Source: Alphaproteobacteria bacterium
GTDB taxonomy: Bacteria; Pseudomonadota; Alphaproteobacteria; Rhizobiales; Rhizobiaceae
DNA length: 64,000 bases
NCBI GenBank assembly: GCA_016861165.1
Contig: BOKV01000008.1
Location: 62,001 to 126,000, forward strand
Direction: 5' to 3'
The notes under the pieces are model-generated. The model had not been told where the DNA came from, did no database searches, and was given only the letters and a program-made list of their open reading frames with translations. How positions within the stretch are numbered: position 1 is the first letter of the stretch; each line of letters starts with the position of its first letter. A program made the translations under genes and the position numbers. Below, piece by piece: positions 27,556 to 36,890 of the stretch.

Positions 27556-28509
27556 CTACCAGTCCGAGCTGTAGGGCCGGGCCAGCGGGTATTCGACCTG
27601 CTTTTCCTCCTCGCTCGGCTGCACCGAGATGTGCTCCTTCTCGATCACCTTGCGCCGCGTGCTGCGACTGAGCGAGAACAGCCGCTCCAGCTTCTCCCCG
27701 TCGCCGTCGTCGATCGCCTCGGCCAGGCGTTCCAGATCGCCGACGAACATCCTGAGCACCGCCAGCACCGGCTCGCGGTTCTTCAGGAAGATGTCGCGCC
27801 ACATGGTCGGGTTCGACGAGGCGATGCGGGTGAAGTCGCGGAAGCCGCCGGCCGAGAACTTGATGACTTCGGCTTCCGACATCTCCTCGTAGCGCAGTGC
27901 CGTCTGGAAGATCGAGAACGCCACCAGATGCGGCAGGTGGCTGGTATAGGCCAGCACGTAGTCGTGCCGCTTGGGGCTCATCACCTCGACCGTCGAGCCC
28001 AGCCCTTCCCAGAACCGGCGCACCAGCGCCACCGCCTGCGGGTCGCAGTCCTTTTCCGGCGTCAGGATGCACCAGCGCTTGACGAACAGGCGGGGCATGC
28101 CGGCGTCGGGGCCGGAAAATTCGGTGCCGGCCAGCGGATGCGCCGGCACCAGGTGGACGTTGTCCGGCAGGTGCGGGCGCACGTCCGCGACTACCTCCGC
28201 CTTCACCGAGCCGACATCGGAGACGATGGCGCCGGGCTTGAGGTGCGGGCAGATCTCGGTGATGACGCTGGCCGTCTGGCCGACGGGCACGCAGACGATG
28301 ACCAGGTCGGCATCCGCCACCGCCTCGGCGCTGCCGTGCACCACCCTGGCATGGCCGAGGCCGAGCTCGATCACCCGCTTGCGCACCTTCTTCGAGGCGT
28401 CGGTGACGGCGACATTGGCCACCAGCCGCCGCTCGTAAACGGCACGTGTGATCGACGAGCCGATCAGCCCCTGGCCGATGATCGCGAGCTTGCCGACGAT
28501 CGTTTCCAT
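27556..28509 (-). CDS. tyrC: Prephenate/arogenate dehydrogenase
   Basis: A 317-residue enzyme of tyrosine biosynthesis that oxidatively decarboxylates prephenate or arogenate with NAD(P). The Rossmann motif is IIGQGLIGSSI, the substrate region HPLAGTEFSGPDAG is near residue 122, and the C-terminal helical domain has GGFRDFTRIASSNP. It lies 9 bp after hisC, so the two form an operon for aromatic amino-acid synthesis. Specificity (TyrA versus TyrC) cannot be settled from sequence alone. Confidence 0.92.
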   Translation of the reverse strand: METIVGKLAIIGQGLIGSSITRAVYERRLVANVAVTDASKKVRKRVIELGLGHARVVHGSAEAVADADLVIVCVPVGQTASVITEICPHLKPGAIVSDVGSVKAEVVADVRPHLPDNVHLVPAHPLAGTEFSGPDAGMPRLFVKRWCILTPEKDCDPQAVALVRRFWEGLGSTVEVMSPKRHDYVLAYTSHLPHLVAFSIFQTALRYEEMSEAEVIKFSAGGFRDFTRIASSNPTMWRDIFLKNREPVLAVLRMFVGDLERLAEAIDDGDGEKLERLFSLSRSTRRKVIEKEHISVQPSEEEKQVEYPLARPYSSDW

Positions 28510-28518
28510 GCCGCCATC

Positions 28519-29619
28519 CTAGCCCAGAAATTCGGCGAGCGCCGCAACGACGCCGCGATTGGCCTCCTCGGTGCCGATCGTCATGCGCAGCGCGTTGGGA
28601 AAGCCGTAGGCGGCGACCGCCCGCAGCACATAGCCGCGCGCGGTCAGGAAGGCGTCGGCCTGCGGCGCCCGCCTGCCATCCTCGTCTGGGAAATGGATCA
28701 GGATGAAGTTGCCGACCGAAGGCGTGACCTCGAGACCGAGCGCGCGCACCGCCTGCGAGGTCCAGTCGAGCCACTGCCCGTTGTGGGCGACGGCGCGCTC
28801 GACGTGGGTCCGGTCGGCGAGCGCGGCGGCGCCGGCCGCTATCGCCGGAGCGTTGACGTTGAACGGCCCGCGCACGCGGTTCAGCGCGTCGACCACATGG
28901 GCCGGCGCGTAGCACCAGCCGATGCGCAGGCCGGCGAGCCCGTGGATTTTCGAGAAAGTGCGCGTCATCACCACGTTTTGCGAGGCCGACACCAGTTCGA
29001 TGCCCGCCTCGTAGTCGTTGCGCCGTACATATTCGGCATAGGCGGCGTCGAGCACCAGCACGACATTGGCCGGCAGGCCGGCATGCAGGCGGCGCACCTC
29101 GCCGATCGGCAGATAGGTGCCGGTCGGGTTGTTGGGATTGGCGAGGAACACCAGCCGCGTGCGGCCGGTCACCGCCCCGAGTATGGCGTCGACATCCGCC
29201 GTGCGGTCGGTCTCCGGCACGACCACCGGCCTGGCGCCGGCCGCCAGCGTGGCGATGTGGTAGACGAGGAAGCCGTGCTCGGTGTGGATCGCCTCGTCGC
29301 CCGGTGCCAGATAGGTCGAGGCCAGCAGGCCGAGCAGTTCGTCGGAGCCGTTGCCGCAGACGATGTTGGCCGGGTTGAGGCCGTGGGCGGCGCCGATCGC
29401 CTCGCGCAGCGCGGTTGCCGAGCCGTCGGGATAATCCTCGAGCCTGGCGGAGGCGGCGGCGAACGCCTGCCTGGCCAGCGGACTCGGCCCGAGCGGCGTT
29501 TCGTTCGACGACAGCTTGAACAACCGCACGCCCGGCGCCGCCTTGGAGCGGCCCGGCACATAGGCGGCGATGTCCATCACGCCGGGTTTGGGCTGCGGGA
29601 TGGCGGCGGCCTCGCCCAT
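28519..29619 (-). CDS. hisC: Histidinol-phosphate/aromatic aminotransferase
   Basis: A 366-residue class I/II PLP aminotransferase. PLP and substrate motifs are [20 protein letters not shown] at 161-171, DAAYAEYV, and the Schiff-base Lys224 in [15 protein letters not shown]. HisC-like enzymes act in histidine synthesis and also transaminate prephenate or phenylpyruvate; the neighbour tyrC favours the aromatic pathway. The start at 29619 follows GGGAGACG and is preferred over the track start 21 codons upstream. Confidence 0.9.
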   Translation of the reverse strand: MGEAAAIPQPKPGVMDIAAYVPGRSKAAPGVRLFKLSSNETPLGPSPLARQAFAAASARLEDYPDGSATALREAIGAAHGLNPANIVCGNGSDELLGLLASTYLAPGDEAIHTEHGFLVYHIATLAAGARPVVVPETDRTADVDAILGAVTGRTRLVFLANPNNPTGTYLPIGEVRRLHAGLPANVVLVLDAAYAEYVRRNDYEAGIELVSASQNVVMTRTFSKIHGLAGLRIGWCYAPAHVVDALNRVRGPFNVNAPAIAAGAAALADRTHVERAVAHNGQWLDWTSQAVRALGLEVTPSVGNFILIHFPDEDGRRAPQADAFLTARGYVLRAVAAYGFPNALRMTIGTEEANRGVVAALAEFLG

Positions 29620-29732
29620 TGCACGTCTCCCCGAGAGAAGGCCGCCGGCCGGCGGCAACGCGGCTCCTCTTAGAGCGCGCAATCGGCAAAATCAAAGGAA
29701 AGATCGGGGCCGGCAGCCGTTGCCGGGTACTA

Positions 29733-30479
29733 TCACTGGCAGGCCTGCGGTTCGCCGTTGCGCGCCGTGCCCTGCGGCGCCAGCGCCGGCACGAACACCT
29801 GCCGGTGCTGGCGGGCGCCGGCCGGCAGCCCTTGATAGAGCCGCTTCGACGCCTCGACCATGATGACGCCTGAAAACACCGGCCACAGCCTGCGGCCGAT
29901 CCGTTCCAGGCTGGCATAGGCCCGGATCATCGCAGTCCGGCGTACCGGCGGAAAATGCAGCGCGTCCGACCAGGCGGTCGGAGCCAGCAGCGCCTCGCGC
30001 AGCAATTGCGACAGCTGTCCACGGCTGAACGGACGGCCGGTGCCGAACGGCGTCGTCTCCAGCCGGGCCCAAAGGCCGCGCCGGTTCGGCACCACGATCA
30101 GCAGCCGCCCGCCGGGGGTGAGCACCCGCCAGGCCTCCTTGAGCGTGTCGGCCGGGCTCTCGCAATGTTCGAGCAGATGCACCATCAGCATGCGGTCGAT
30201 CGAGGAATCGGGTAGCGGCAATTGCTCGTCGAAGACGAGCGCGGTCGCCGACGGGCCGCGCGGCGGCCATTCGACCGCCCCCTGCGCGGCCGGCATCAGC
30301 GCGATCACGCGCTCGGCCCGGTCGCGGTAGCGGTCGATCCACGGCACGCAATAGCCAAGGCCGACCACGCGCTCGTTGGCCGCCTCGTCCCACATCGCGC
30401 CGATCGCCCGTGCCAGCGAAATGCGCACGACGCGCCCCAGCGGTTGGGCATAGAATTCGCGCAGGTCAATTACGTCCAT
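29733..30479 (-). CDS. Class I SAM-dependent methyltransferase
   Basis: A 248-residue methyltransferase-like protein. A Methyltransf_11-type core is recognisable: LPLPDSSIDRMLMVHLLEHC near residue 95, then AWRVLTPGGRLLIVVPNRRG. The N-terminus MDVIDLREFYAQPLGR is a conserved rhizobial feature. Motif I is weak (VVGLGYCVPW). The substrate is unknown. It lies upstream of hisC-tyrC on the same strand and is divergent from gloB, the usual order in Rhizobiales. I chose the ATG at 30479, with GGGA 6 nt before it. Confidence 0.82.
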   Translation of the reverse strand: MDVIDLREFYAQPLGRVVRISLARAIGAMWDEAANERVVGLGYCVPWIDRYRDRAERVIALMPAAQGAVEWPPRGPSATALVFDEQLPLPDSSIDRMLMVHLLEHCESPADTLKEAWRVLTPGGRLLIVVPNRRGLWARLETTPFGTGRPFSRGQLSQLLREALLAPTAWSDALHFPPVRRTAMIRAYASLERIGRRLWPVFSGVIMVEASKRLYQGLPAGARQHRQVFVPALAPQGTARNGEPQACQ

Positions 30480-30640
30480 GTGCATTCCCGTCAGATAGCA
30501 TGCGAAGGGGGCGAGCTTAAGCTGGCGCGTGTCATCGCTCAAACCCCGCTCAAGCGGTTGATGCCTCGCGGCGCTGGCCATCGGCGGCCCCCGCCCCTAT
30601 GGTGCCCCAATTGCGCAGACTTGCGCAGACGAGGAACGCC

Positions 30641-31399
30641 ATGAGCAAGCTTGCATTCCACCAGTATCCCTGCCTGAGCGACAATTACGGCGTGCTCGTC
30701 CACGACGTGGCGGCCGGCGAGACGTTTGCCGTCGACGTGCCCGACGCCGATGCCACCCTCGCCGCGCTGGCGGCGACCGGCTGGAAGCTGACGCACATCC
30801 TCGTCACCCATCATCACGACGACCACATCCAGGGCATTCCGGCGGTCAAGGCCGCCACGGCCTGTGTCGTGATCGGTCCGGCCGGCATCGCCGCGGTCGA
30901 CCGCGCCGTCGCCGGCGGCGACGTCGTCGATCTCGCCGGCGAAGGGATCCGGGTGATCGCCACGCCCGGCCACACGCTCGACATGCTCAACTATTTCCTG
31001 CCCGGCGCGCGCGTGCTGTTTGCCGGCGACACGCTGTTCGCCATGGGCTGCGGCCGCGTCTTCGAGGGCACGCCGGCGCAGATGTGGGCCTCGCTCGAAA
31101 AGCTGATGGCGCTGCCGGCCGACACCATGATCTATTGCGGCCACGAATACACCCTTGCCAATGGCCGCTTCGCCCTGACGGTCGACGGCGGCAATGCCGC
31201 GCTCGTCGCCCGCATGAAGGAGGTCGAGGCCTTGCGTGGCCAGGGCAGGCCGACGCTGCCGACCGTGCTCGACCTTGAGCTCGCCACCAACCCCTTCCTG
31301 CGCGCTGCCGACCCGGCCATCCGCGCCGGCCTCGGCATGGACCGCGCCAGCGACGCCGAGGTCTTCGCCGAGCTGCGCGAGCGCAAGAACCGCGGCTAA
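30641..31399 (+). CDS. gloB: Hydroxyacylglutathione hydrolase (glyoxalase II)
   Basis: A 252-residue metallo-beta-lactamase-fold thioesterase that hydrolyses S-lactoylglutathione to lactate and glutathione. The metal-binding motif THHHDDH is near residue 57, with ATPGHTLD, FAGDTLF and YCGHEYTL following in the expected order. The start ATG 30641 follows GAGGAAC. The TAA stop is directly abutted by repeat copy 5. Confidence 0.95.
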   Translation: MSKLAFHQYPCLSDNYGVLVHDVAAGETFAVDVPDADATLAALAATGWKLTHILVTHHHDDHIQGIPAVKAATACVVIGPAGIAAVDRAVAGGDVVDLAGEGIRVIATPGHTLDMLNYFLPGARVLFAGDTLFAMGCGRVFEGTPAQMWASLEKLMALPADTMIYCGHEYTLANGRFALTVDGGNAALVARMKEVEALRGQGRPTLPTVLDLELATNPFLRAADPAIRAGLGMDRASDAEVFAELRERKNRG

Positions 31400-31504
31400 A
31401 GCTTCATCCCGCCGAGCGGTATCGCGAGGCGGACAAGATGACGCGACCAAACAAATAGATAGAGCAAAACCCCGATTCGTCTGGATCGGGTTTTGCTCTA
31501 GCGC
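31400..31504 (+). repeat. Dispersed ~100-bp intergenic repeat, copy 5 (best copy)
   Basis: This is the most complete copy and I use it as reference: GCTTCATCCCGCCGAGCGG, TATCGCGAGGCGGACAAGAT, GACGCGACCAAACAAATAG, then a long hairpin with arms AGAGCAAAACCCCGAT and ATCGGGTTTTGCTCT. It begins at the base following the gloB stop codon. Confidence 0.95.
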
Positions 31505-31572
31505 GGGCCTTGCAAATGCATGCCTCGCACCCCATGATGCCGGCATGTCGGGCAACAAGGGAGCGGCAGCCC

Positions 31573-31968
31573 ATGCTGGATGAGACGGAGGACGAACAGC
31601 CCGTTCGGGTCGCCGGGCAAACGGACAACGTGATCCGTTTCGACCCGGCGAAACGCGGCAAGCCCGGCGAACTGGTGTCGTTCACCCGGCGCGAGCTTGA
31701 CCAGATCCTCCGCATCTACGGCCACAAGGTGGCCGCCGGCGAATGGCGCGACTACGCCATCGACATGCTGAAGGACCGGGCGGTGTTCTCGGTCTTCCGG
31801 CGGTCGACGGAAGTCCCGCTCTACCTCATCGAGAAGAACCCGCGGCTCGCCCGCCGCCAGGGCGCCTATTGCGTGACCAGCGCCGCCGGCCACGTGCTGC
31901 GCCGCGGCCAGGAGCTCGCGGGCGTGCTCAAGTTCTTCGACAAGCGGCCGCGTCTCGCCGCCGTCTGA
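31573..31968 (+). CDS. DUF2794 domain protein
   Basis: A 131-residue protein of the alphaproteobacterial DUF2794 family. The diagnostic region is SFTRRELDQILRIYGHKVA, then VFSVFRRSTEVPLYLIEKNP and RQGAYCVTSAAGHVLRRG. Function is unknown. I prefer ATG 31573 (MLDETEDE), which follows GGGAG, over the longer track start. It converges on the GNAT gene with 2 bp between stops. Confidence 0.85.
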   Translation: MLDETEDEQPVRVAGQTDNVIRFDPAKRGKPGELVSFTRRELDQILRIYGHKVAAGEWRDYAIDMLKDRAVFSVFRRSTEVPLYLIEKNPRLARRQGAYCVTSAAGHVLRRGQELAGVLKFFDKRPRLAAV

Positions 31969-31970
31969 GG

Positions 31971-32546
31971 CTATCCCCCGAACAGCGTGCCCGGATAAGC
32001 CTTCTCGTCAGGCAGGGTCCGAGCCCCCTCTCCCAGCGGGCGCTGCATGAACTCCGTGTCGAGCCAGCGGCCGAACTTGAAGCCGCTCGCGGCGATGCGT
32101 CCGCACGAGACAAAGCCGGCCGCCTGGTGCAGGCCGATCGAGGCCGGATGGGCGCCGCCGATGACCGCGACCATCTGGCGGAAGCCGAGGGCGTCGCATT
32201 CGCCGAGCAGCCGATCGAGTAGTGCCCGGCCGATGCCGCTCCCGCGCCGGGCGGCGTCGACATAGATCGAATCCTCGACCAGCCAGCGATAGGCTGGGCG
32301 GGTGCGGAAGGCCGAGGCATAGGCGTAGCCGGCCACCGCGCCCGGCGCTCCGGCCACGAGCCATGGATAGCCGCCGGCGGTCACGGCTTCAAAGCGCGTG
32401 CGCATCTCGGCCGCCGTCGGTGGCACCAGCTCATAGGAGGCGACCCCGCTCAGGACGCTCTCGGCATAGATGGCGCCGATCGCGTCGAGGTCGTCGGCCG
32501 TCGCGCGACGGATGACGGTGCCGGCGGTAGGAGGACGGTCGTGCAT
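31971..32546 (-). CDS. GNAT-family N-acetyltransferase (phosphinothricin-type)
   Basis: A 191-residue acetyltransferase. The acetyl-CoA loop is RRGSGIGRALLDRLL near residue 114. The N-terminal IRRATADDLDAIGAIYAESV and the middle YAYASAFRTRPAYRWLVEDSIYV match the phosphinothricin/methionine-sulfoximine acetyltransferase group. Such enzymes acetylate glutamate analogues or methionine derivatives; the natural substrate is unknown. The start ATG 32546 (MHDRPPTAG) is a judgement call, since the ribosome site is weak. Confidence 0.85.
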   Translation of the reverse strand: MHDRPPTAGTVIRRATADDLDAIGAIYAESVLSGVASYELVPPTAAEMRTRFEAVTAGGYPWLVAGAPGAVAGYAYASAFRTRPAYRWLVEDSIYVDAARRGSGIGRALLDRLLGECDALGFRQMVAVIGGAHPASIGLHQAAGFVSCGRIAASGFKFGRWLDTEFMQRPLGEGARTLPDEKAYPGTLFGG

Positions 32547-32621
32547 GGTCGGTTGCGCTTGCGGGCGGTCGTGCTTGGGGGGCGGTCCGAGGATGCGCGG
32601 CCACATTGCCAGCCTGTCCGC

Positions 32622-32652
32622 CAAAAGAAAAGGGGCGGCCGCGCCGCCCCTT
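32622..32652 (-). terminator. Rho-independent terminator of the Bax-inhibitor gene
   Basis: A perfect 10-bp stem, AAGGGGCGGC with GCCGCCCCTT, and a 3-nt loop are followed on the minus strand by TTTTCTTTT. It starts 26 bp past the stop of the Bax inhibitor-1 gene. Confidence 0.88.
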
Positions 32653-32677
32653 CCGTGATGCTTCTGTCGCTGCCGCG

Positions 32678-33424
32678 TTACTCGCGATTGCCGAGGAACT
32701 GCAGCAGGAACATGAACATGTTGATGAAGTCGAGATAGAGCGTCAGCGCGCCCATGATCGCCGAGCGGCCCATCATCGTCTCGTCATGGGCGACGACGTC
32801 GTACATGTTCTTGATCTTCTGCGTGTCCCAGGCGGTCAGTCCGGCGAACACCATGACGCCGATCACCGAGATCGCCCACTGCATCGCGGACGACTGCAGG
32901 AACAGGTTGACGAGCATCGCGATGATGAGGCCGAACAGGCCCATCACCATGAACGAGCCCATCGCCGACAGGTCGCGCTTGGTCGTGTAGCCATAGAGGC
33001 TGAGCGCGCCGAAGGCCGCGGCGGTGATGAAGAAGGTCTGAGTGATCGAGGTCGCCGTGAAGACCAGGAACACCGTCGACAGCGACACGCCGACCAGGAT
33101 CGAATAGACCCAGAAGGTCGCCTGCGCGGCGCCGACGCTCATCGAGTTGATCCTGAACGCCAGGAAGAACACCAGCACGAGCGGCGCGAACATCACCACC
33201 CATTTCAGCGCGCTGGTGTAGATCGCCGTGCCGAAAGGCGTGAGCTGGCCACCGCTGACGGCCATGTTGAAGGTCGCGAACGCGGCCACGCCGGTTAGCG
33301 CCAGCGCGATCGCCATGTAGTTGTAGACCTTCAGCAGATAGGCGCGAAGACCTTCGTCATACTCGGCCCGCACGCCGGTGGCGGTCATGCCGGCCCGAGC
33401 CATGTTGGTGCGATAGTCAGCCAT
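32678..33424 (-). CDS. Bax inhibitor-1/YccA-family membrane protein (YbhL-like)
   Basis: A 248-residue protein with about seven membrane helices. The family's C-terminal pore aspartates lie in FAGLTAWDTQKIKNMYD and LTLYLDFINMFMFLLQFLG. BI-1 proteins are proposed pH-sensitive calcium-leak channels. The start ATG 33424 has an ideal AGAGAGGAA ribosome site. It has its own promoter (33488-33516), a structured leader, and a rho-independent terminator, so it is probably monocistronic. Confidence 0.93.
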   Translation of the reverse strand: MADYRTNMARAGMTATGVRAEYDEGLRAYLLKVYNYMAIALALTGVAAFATFNMAVSGGQLTPFGTAIYTSALKWVVMFAPLVLVFFLAFRINSMSVGAAQATFWVYSILVGVSLSTVFLVFTATSITQTFFITAAAFGALSLYGYTTKRDLSAMGSFMVMGLFGLIIAMLVNLFLQSSAMQWAISVIGVMVFAGLTAWDTQKIKNMYDVVAHDETMMGRSAIMGALTLYLDFINMFMFLLQFLGNRE

Positions 33425-33458
33425 CGATTCCTCTCTCTGGTTGGCTAGAATTCCTGTG

Positions 33459-33477
33459 CGCGGGCACATTGCCCGCG
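33459..33477 (-). promoter_or_regulatory. Leader hairpin, candidate ybhL RNA motif
   Basis: An 8-bp perfect stem, CGCGGGCA with TGCCCGCG, and a 3-nt loop lie in the 5' leader, 35 nt before the Bax-inhibitor start codon. A conserved short RNA element named ybhL is known upstream of this gene in alphaproteobacteria; position and context fit. I cannot confirm the covariance match by eye. Confidence 0.5.
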
Positions 33478-33487
33478 ACTTGCGCCA

Positions 33488-33516
33488 AATATGGGCATTT
33501 TTGCCGCGCCGGGCAA
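33488..33516 (-). promoter_or_regulatory. Sigma-70-like promoter for the Bax-inhibitor gene
   Basis: On the minus strand TTGCCC, a 17-bp spacer, and CATATT form a plausible -35/-10 pair (4 of 6 matches each). Transcription would start about 10 bp upstream of the leader hairpin. Confidence 0.5.
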
Positions 33517-33550
33517 GGTCCGCGCGCACGATTCGCCGCGCCGCCGGGGC

Positions 33551-36106
33551 CTACAGTTCCCGCAGATAGGGCGCCGCCTTCTGGCCGAGAATGCGCCAGG
33601 TGCCGGCGAGACCGACGCCGACCGTCACGGCGAGCGCCAGCGCCACCACGGCGAGCGCCACCGGCGGATCGAAGATGGCGCGGAACTGCATGATCTCGGT
33701 CACCACATACCAGGCCGCGAGCCCGCCGGCAGCGAGCGCGAATACAGCCGTGGCCAGCCCGAGCATGCCGAACTCGTAGACGAAGGCGGCGAGCAGCACC
33801 GGCCGGCGCGCGCCGAGCGTCTTCAGTACCACGGCATCGTGGCTGCGCGCCTGGTTGCCGGCGGCCAGCGCCCCGGCCAGCACCAGCGCCGAGACGATCA
33901 GCGCCACCGCGGAGACGGCGCGGATGGCGTTGCCGAGCTGGCCGATCAGCCCGTTGACCACCTCCAGCGCGTCGCGAACGCGCACCGAGGCGACCGACGG
34001 GAAGGCGGCCGTGATCTCGCGCAGGATCGCGGCGTCGCGGGCGACATCGGTCGCGCCGGGGATCGACAGCGTCGCCAGATAGTTGACCGGCGCGCCGGCG
34101 AAGGCGTTGGGCGAGAACACCATGACGAAATTGATGCCGAGCGACTCCCATTCGACATTGCGCAGATTGGCGATGCGCGCCGCGATCGAACGGCCGAGAA
34201 CGTTGACCTCGACCATGTCGCCGACGCCGAGGCCGAGTTCGCCGGCCTCCTCGGCCGAGAACGAGACCAGCGGCTCGCCGGCATGGTCGGCCGGCCACCA
34301 CTGGCCGGCGGCGAGCGTCGCGTTGTCCGGCTTGGTCGCGGCGAAGGTGATGCCGCGGTCGCCGCGCAGCACCCAGCCGCCATTCTCGCCGACCGGATAG
34401 GCATCGGCGTCGATGCCCTTCAGCCGGGTGACGCGTCCGCGCAGCATCGGCACCGCTTCGAGCCGGCCGCCCGGGGCCAGTTCGGCGGTCCTTGCGGTGA
34501 ACGCATCGATCTGCGAACCCGGTATGTCGACGAAGAAGAAGGATGGTGCCTCCTTCGGCAGGTTCTCGGTGACTTGCCGGCGCAGGCTGCCGTCGATCAG
34601 CGCCAGCGCCACCACCAGCGCCAGGCCCAGCCCGAGCGACAGGATGACCGAAGCGGTCAGCGCGCCTGGCCGGTGGATGTTGCCGATCGCCAGCGCCCAG
34701 GTGGTCGAGCGCGGCCGCGGCACCCGGCGCGCCAGCCACTGCACGAGCACGGCGACGCCGCGCAGCAGCAGGAACGAGAACGCCATGGCGCCGAGAAAGG
34801 TGAGCGCGATGGTGCGGTTGTCGGAGACCAGCACGGCGAGCGCCGCCAGCACGGCGACGCCGCCGGCGACCAGCGCGAGATAGAACGGCGCCGGCCAGCG
34901 CCGCGCCTCGAAGCCGGCCGAGCGGAACAGGGAGGCGGCCTGCGTCTCGCGCGCGATCGCCAGCGGCCAGGCGGCGAAGACGAAGGCGGTCAGCATTCCG
35001 AAGACGGTCGCGAGCACCAGCGCCGAGGGATGCAGGATCGCCGTTTCCGACACCGGCAGCAGCCCGGCCAGCGCCGCCCGTGCGACATGCGGCAGCGCCA
35101 CGCTGACGACGAGCCCGATGGCGATGCCGCCGAGCGCCAGGATCATGATCTGGATCAGATAGGTAAGGAAGATGAACCGCCCGGCCGCCCCGACCGACTT
35201 CAGCGTCGCGATCACCGGCCGCTTGGTGTCGAGAAAGGCGCGCACCGAATTGGCGACGCCGACGCCGCCGACCACCAGCGCGGTCAGGCCGACCAGGGTC
35301 AGGAACTGGGAGAAGCGCTCGATGTTGCGCGACAGCGATGGCGCCGCGTTGTCGCGCGAGCGCACCCGCCAGCCGATGTCCTTGAACCGCGCGGTGGCGG
35401 CCTCGGTGAAGCGCCTCACACCCGCCTCGCTGTCGTCGCCGAGCCTGACGGCGAAGCTTGAACGAAAGAGCGAGCCCGGCTGGATCAGGCCGGTCGCGGC
35501 CAGTCCATCGAGCGTGATCAGCACGCGCGGTCCGAAGCCGAAGCCCTCAGACAGCCGGTCCGGCTCGCTCTCGATGGCGCCGGCAATGGAGAAGGACTGC
35601 TCGCCGACGGCGAGCCGGTCGCCGGGTCTGAGCCCCAGCCGCTCCATCAGCAGCGGGTCGACCCAGGCCTGGTCGGCCCGCGCCGCCGCCATGTCGACCG
35701 CGCCGTCGGACGCGCGCAGTTCGCCATAGAGCGGATAGCTGGCGTCGGCCGCCTTGACCTCGACCAGCGCCTGGTCGGCGCCGTCGGCGCGTCGGGCCAT
35801 GGCGCGCAGCGTCACCGTCTCCGAGATCGCGCCCGACCGCTCGAGGAAGCGGATCGCCTCTTCCGGCGGCCGCTGCTGCACCAGCGAGACGGCGACGTCG
35901 CCGCCAAGAATGGCCTGGCCCTGCACCGCTATGCCGCCGGTGATCGCGCCGGCCACCGAGTTGACGCCGCCGATGGCGCCGACGCCGAGCGCGATGCAGG
36001 CGAGAAAGACATAGAAGCCGGAGAGGCCGCCGCGCAGTTCGCGCAGCGCCAGCCGCGCCGCCAGCGCCAGGCCCTGGCCGCCCGATCGCGCCGCCGTGCC
36101 GGTCAT
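33551..36106 (-). CDS. ABC transporter permease, YbbP-like (FtsX family)
   Basis: An 851-residue permease with two FtsX-type modules: a first helix near residues 30-50, three helices around 255-390, further pairs around 400-500, and a C-terminal trio from about residue 720. The large periplasmic MacB-like regions lie between. YbbP with YbbA is linked by context to the TesA esterase and is thought to extrude hydrophobic compounds. The start overlaps the ybbA stop by 4 bp (ATGA), so the two are translationally coupled. Confidence 0.9.
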   Translation of the reverse strand: MTGTAARSGGQGLALAARLALRELRGGLSGFYVFLACIALGVGAIGGVNSVAGAITGGIAVQGQAILGGDVAVSLVQQRPPEEAIRFLERSGAISETVTLRAMARRADGADQALVEVKAADASYPLYGELRASDGAVDMAAARADQAWVDPLLMERLGLRPGDRLAVGEQSFSIAGAIESEPDRLSEGFGFGPRVLITLDGLAATGLIQPGSLFRSSFAVRLGDDSEAGVRRFTEAATARFKDIGWRVRSRDNAAPSLSRNIERFSQFLTLVGLTALVVGGVGVANSVRAFLDTKRPVIATLKSVGAAGRFIFLTYLIQIMILALGGIAIGLVVSVALPHVARAALAGLLPVSETAILHPSALVLATVFGMLTAFVFAAWPLAIARETQAASLFRSAGFEARRWPAPFYLALVAGGVAVLAALAVLVSDNRTIALTFLGAMAFSFLLLRGVAVLVQWLARRVPRPRSTTWALAIGNIHRPGALTASVILSLGLGLALVVALALIDGSLRRQVTENLPKEAPSFFFVDIPGSQIDAFTARTAELAPGGRLEAVPMLRGRVTRLKGIDADAYPVGENGGWVLRGDRGITFAATKPDNATLAAGQWWPADHAGEPLVSFSAEEAGELGLGVGDMVEVNVLGRSIAARIANLRNVEWESLGINFVMVFSPNAFAGAPVNYLATLSIPGATDVARDAAILREITAAFPSVASVRVRDALEVVNGLIGQLGNAIRAVSAVALIVSALVLAGALAAGNQARSHDAVVLKTLGARRPVLLAAFVYEFGMLGLATAVFALAAGGLAAWYVVTEIMQFRAIFDPPVALAVVALALAVTVGVGLAGTWRILGQKAAPYLREL

Positions 36107-36810
36107 TGCGCCGCCGCCGGCATGGCCGCGTCCGGCACGATGCTGCCCGAACGCATGCGCACGACCCGGCCGCAGCGGCGCGCCAGCCGCGTGTCGTGGG
36201 TCACGAGCAGCAATGTGGTGGCGCGCTCGTCCTGCTTGGCGAAGATCAGATCGACGATCTGGGCGCCGGTCTCCTCGTCGAGATTGCCGGTCGGCTCGTC
36301 GGCGACCAGGATGGCCGGCTCCGGCACCAGCGCCCGGGCGATCGCCACGCGCTGCTGCTCGCCGCCCGACAATTGCGCCGGGTAGTGCCTGAGCCGGGCG
36401 CCGAGGCCGACCGCATCGAGTTCGGCCGCGGCCCGGTCGAAGGCGTCGCGGGCACCGGCCAGCTCCAGCGGTACGGCGACATTCTCGAGCGCCGTCATGT
36501 TGGGGATCAGGTGGAAGGACTGGAAGACGATGCCGACATTGCGGCCGCGAAAGGCGGCGAGCTCGTCCTCGCCCATGGCGCCGAGTTCGCTTCCCGCCAC
36601 GACGACCTGGCCGGCGTCGGCGCGCTCCAGTCCGGCGACGACCATCAGCAGCGTCGACTTGCCGGAGCCGGACGGCCCGAGGATCGCCACCGATTCGCCG
36701 CCATCGACGCCGAGGCTGACATCGTCGAGCACATGGACGCGCGATGGCCCGTCGCCCAGCGTCAGATGCACGCCCTTGAGATCGATGACCGGCTTGCGGC
36801 GCCCGAGCAT
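36103..36810 (-). CDS. ABC transporter ATP-binding protein, YbbA-like
   Basis: A 235-residue ATPase of the LolD/MacB type. Walker A is [11 protein letters not shown], the Q-loop is [10 protein letters not shown], the signature is [15 protein letters not shown], and Walker B is [13 protein letters not shown] chose ATG 36810 ([11 protein letters not shown]) with GGGGAA upstream; the track start overlaps the tesA promoter region. It is divergent from tesA, with 80 bp between starts, reproducing the classic tesA-ybbA-ybbP cluster. Confidence 0.93.
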   Translation of the reverse strand: MLGRRKPVIDLKGVHLTLGDGPSRVHVLDDVSLGVDGGESVAILGPSGSGKSTLLMVVAGLERADAGQVVVAGSELGAMGEDELAAFRGRNVGIVFQSFHLIPNMTALENVAVPLELAGARDAFDRAAAELDAVGLGARLRHYPAQLSGGEQQRVAIARALVPEPAILVADEPTGNLDEETGAQIVDLIFAKQDERATTLLLVTHDTRLARRCGRVVRMRSGSIVPDAAMPAAAQ

Positions 36811-36890
36811 GCTGTTCCCCCGGTGGTTGTTACGCGCCACCGGCAGACCTAACTCTAGCGGGCGGCACAGGCACATATGGAAAGCTGAGC

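Noticed and set aside
26906-29917. 1003-aa minus-strand ORF
   Set aside because: It runs antisense or out of frame through DUF2125, tyrC and hisC, all of which have recognised motifs in their own frames.
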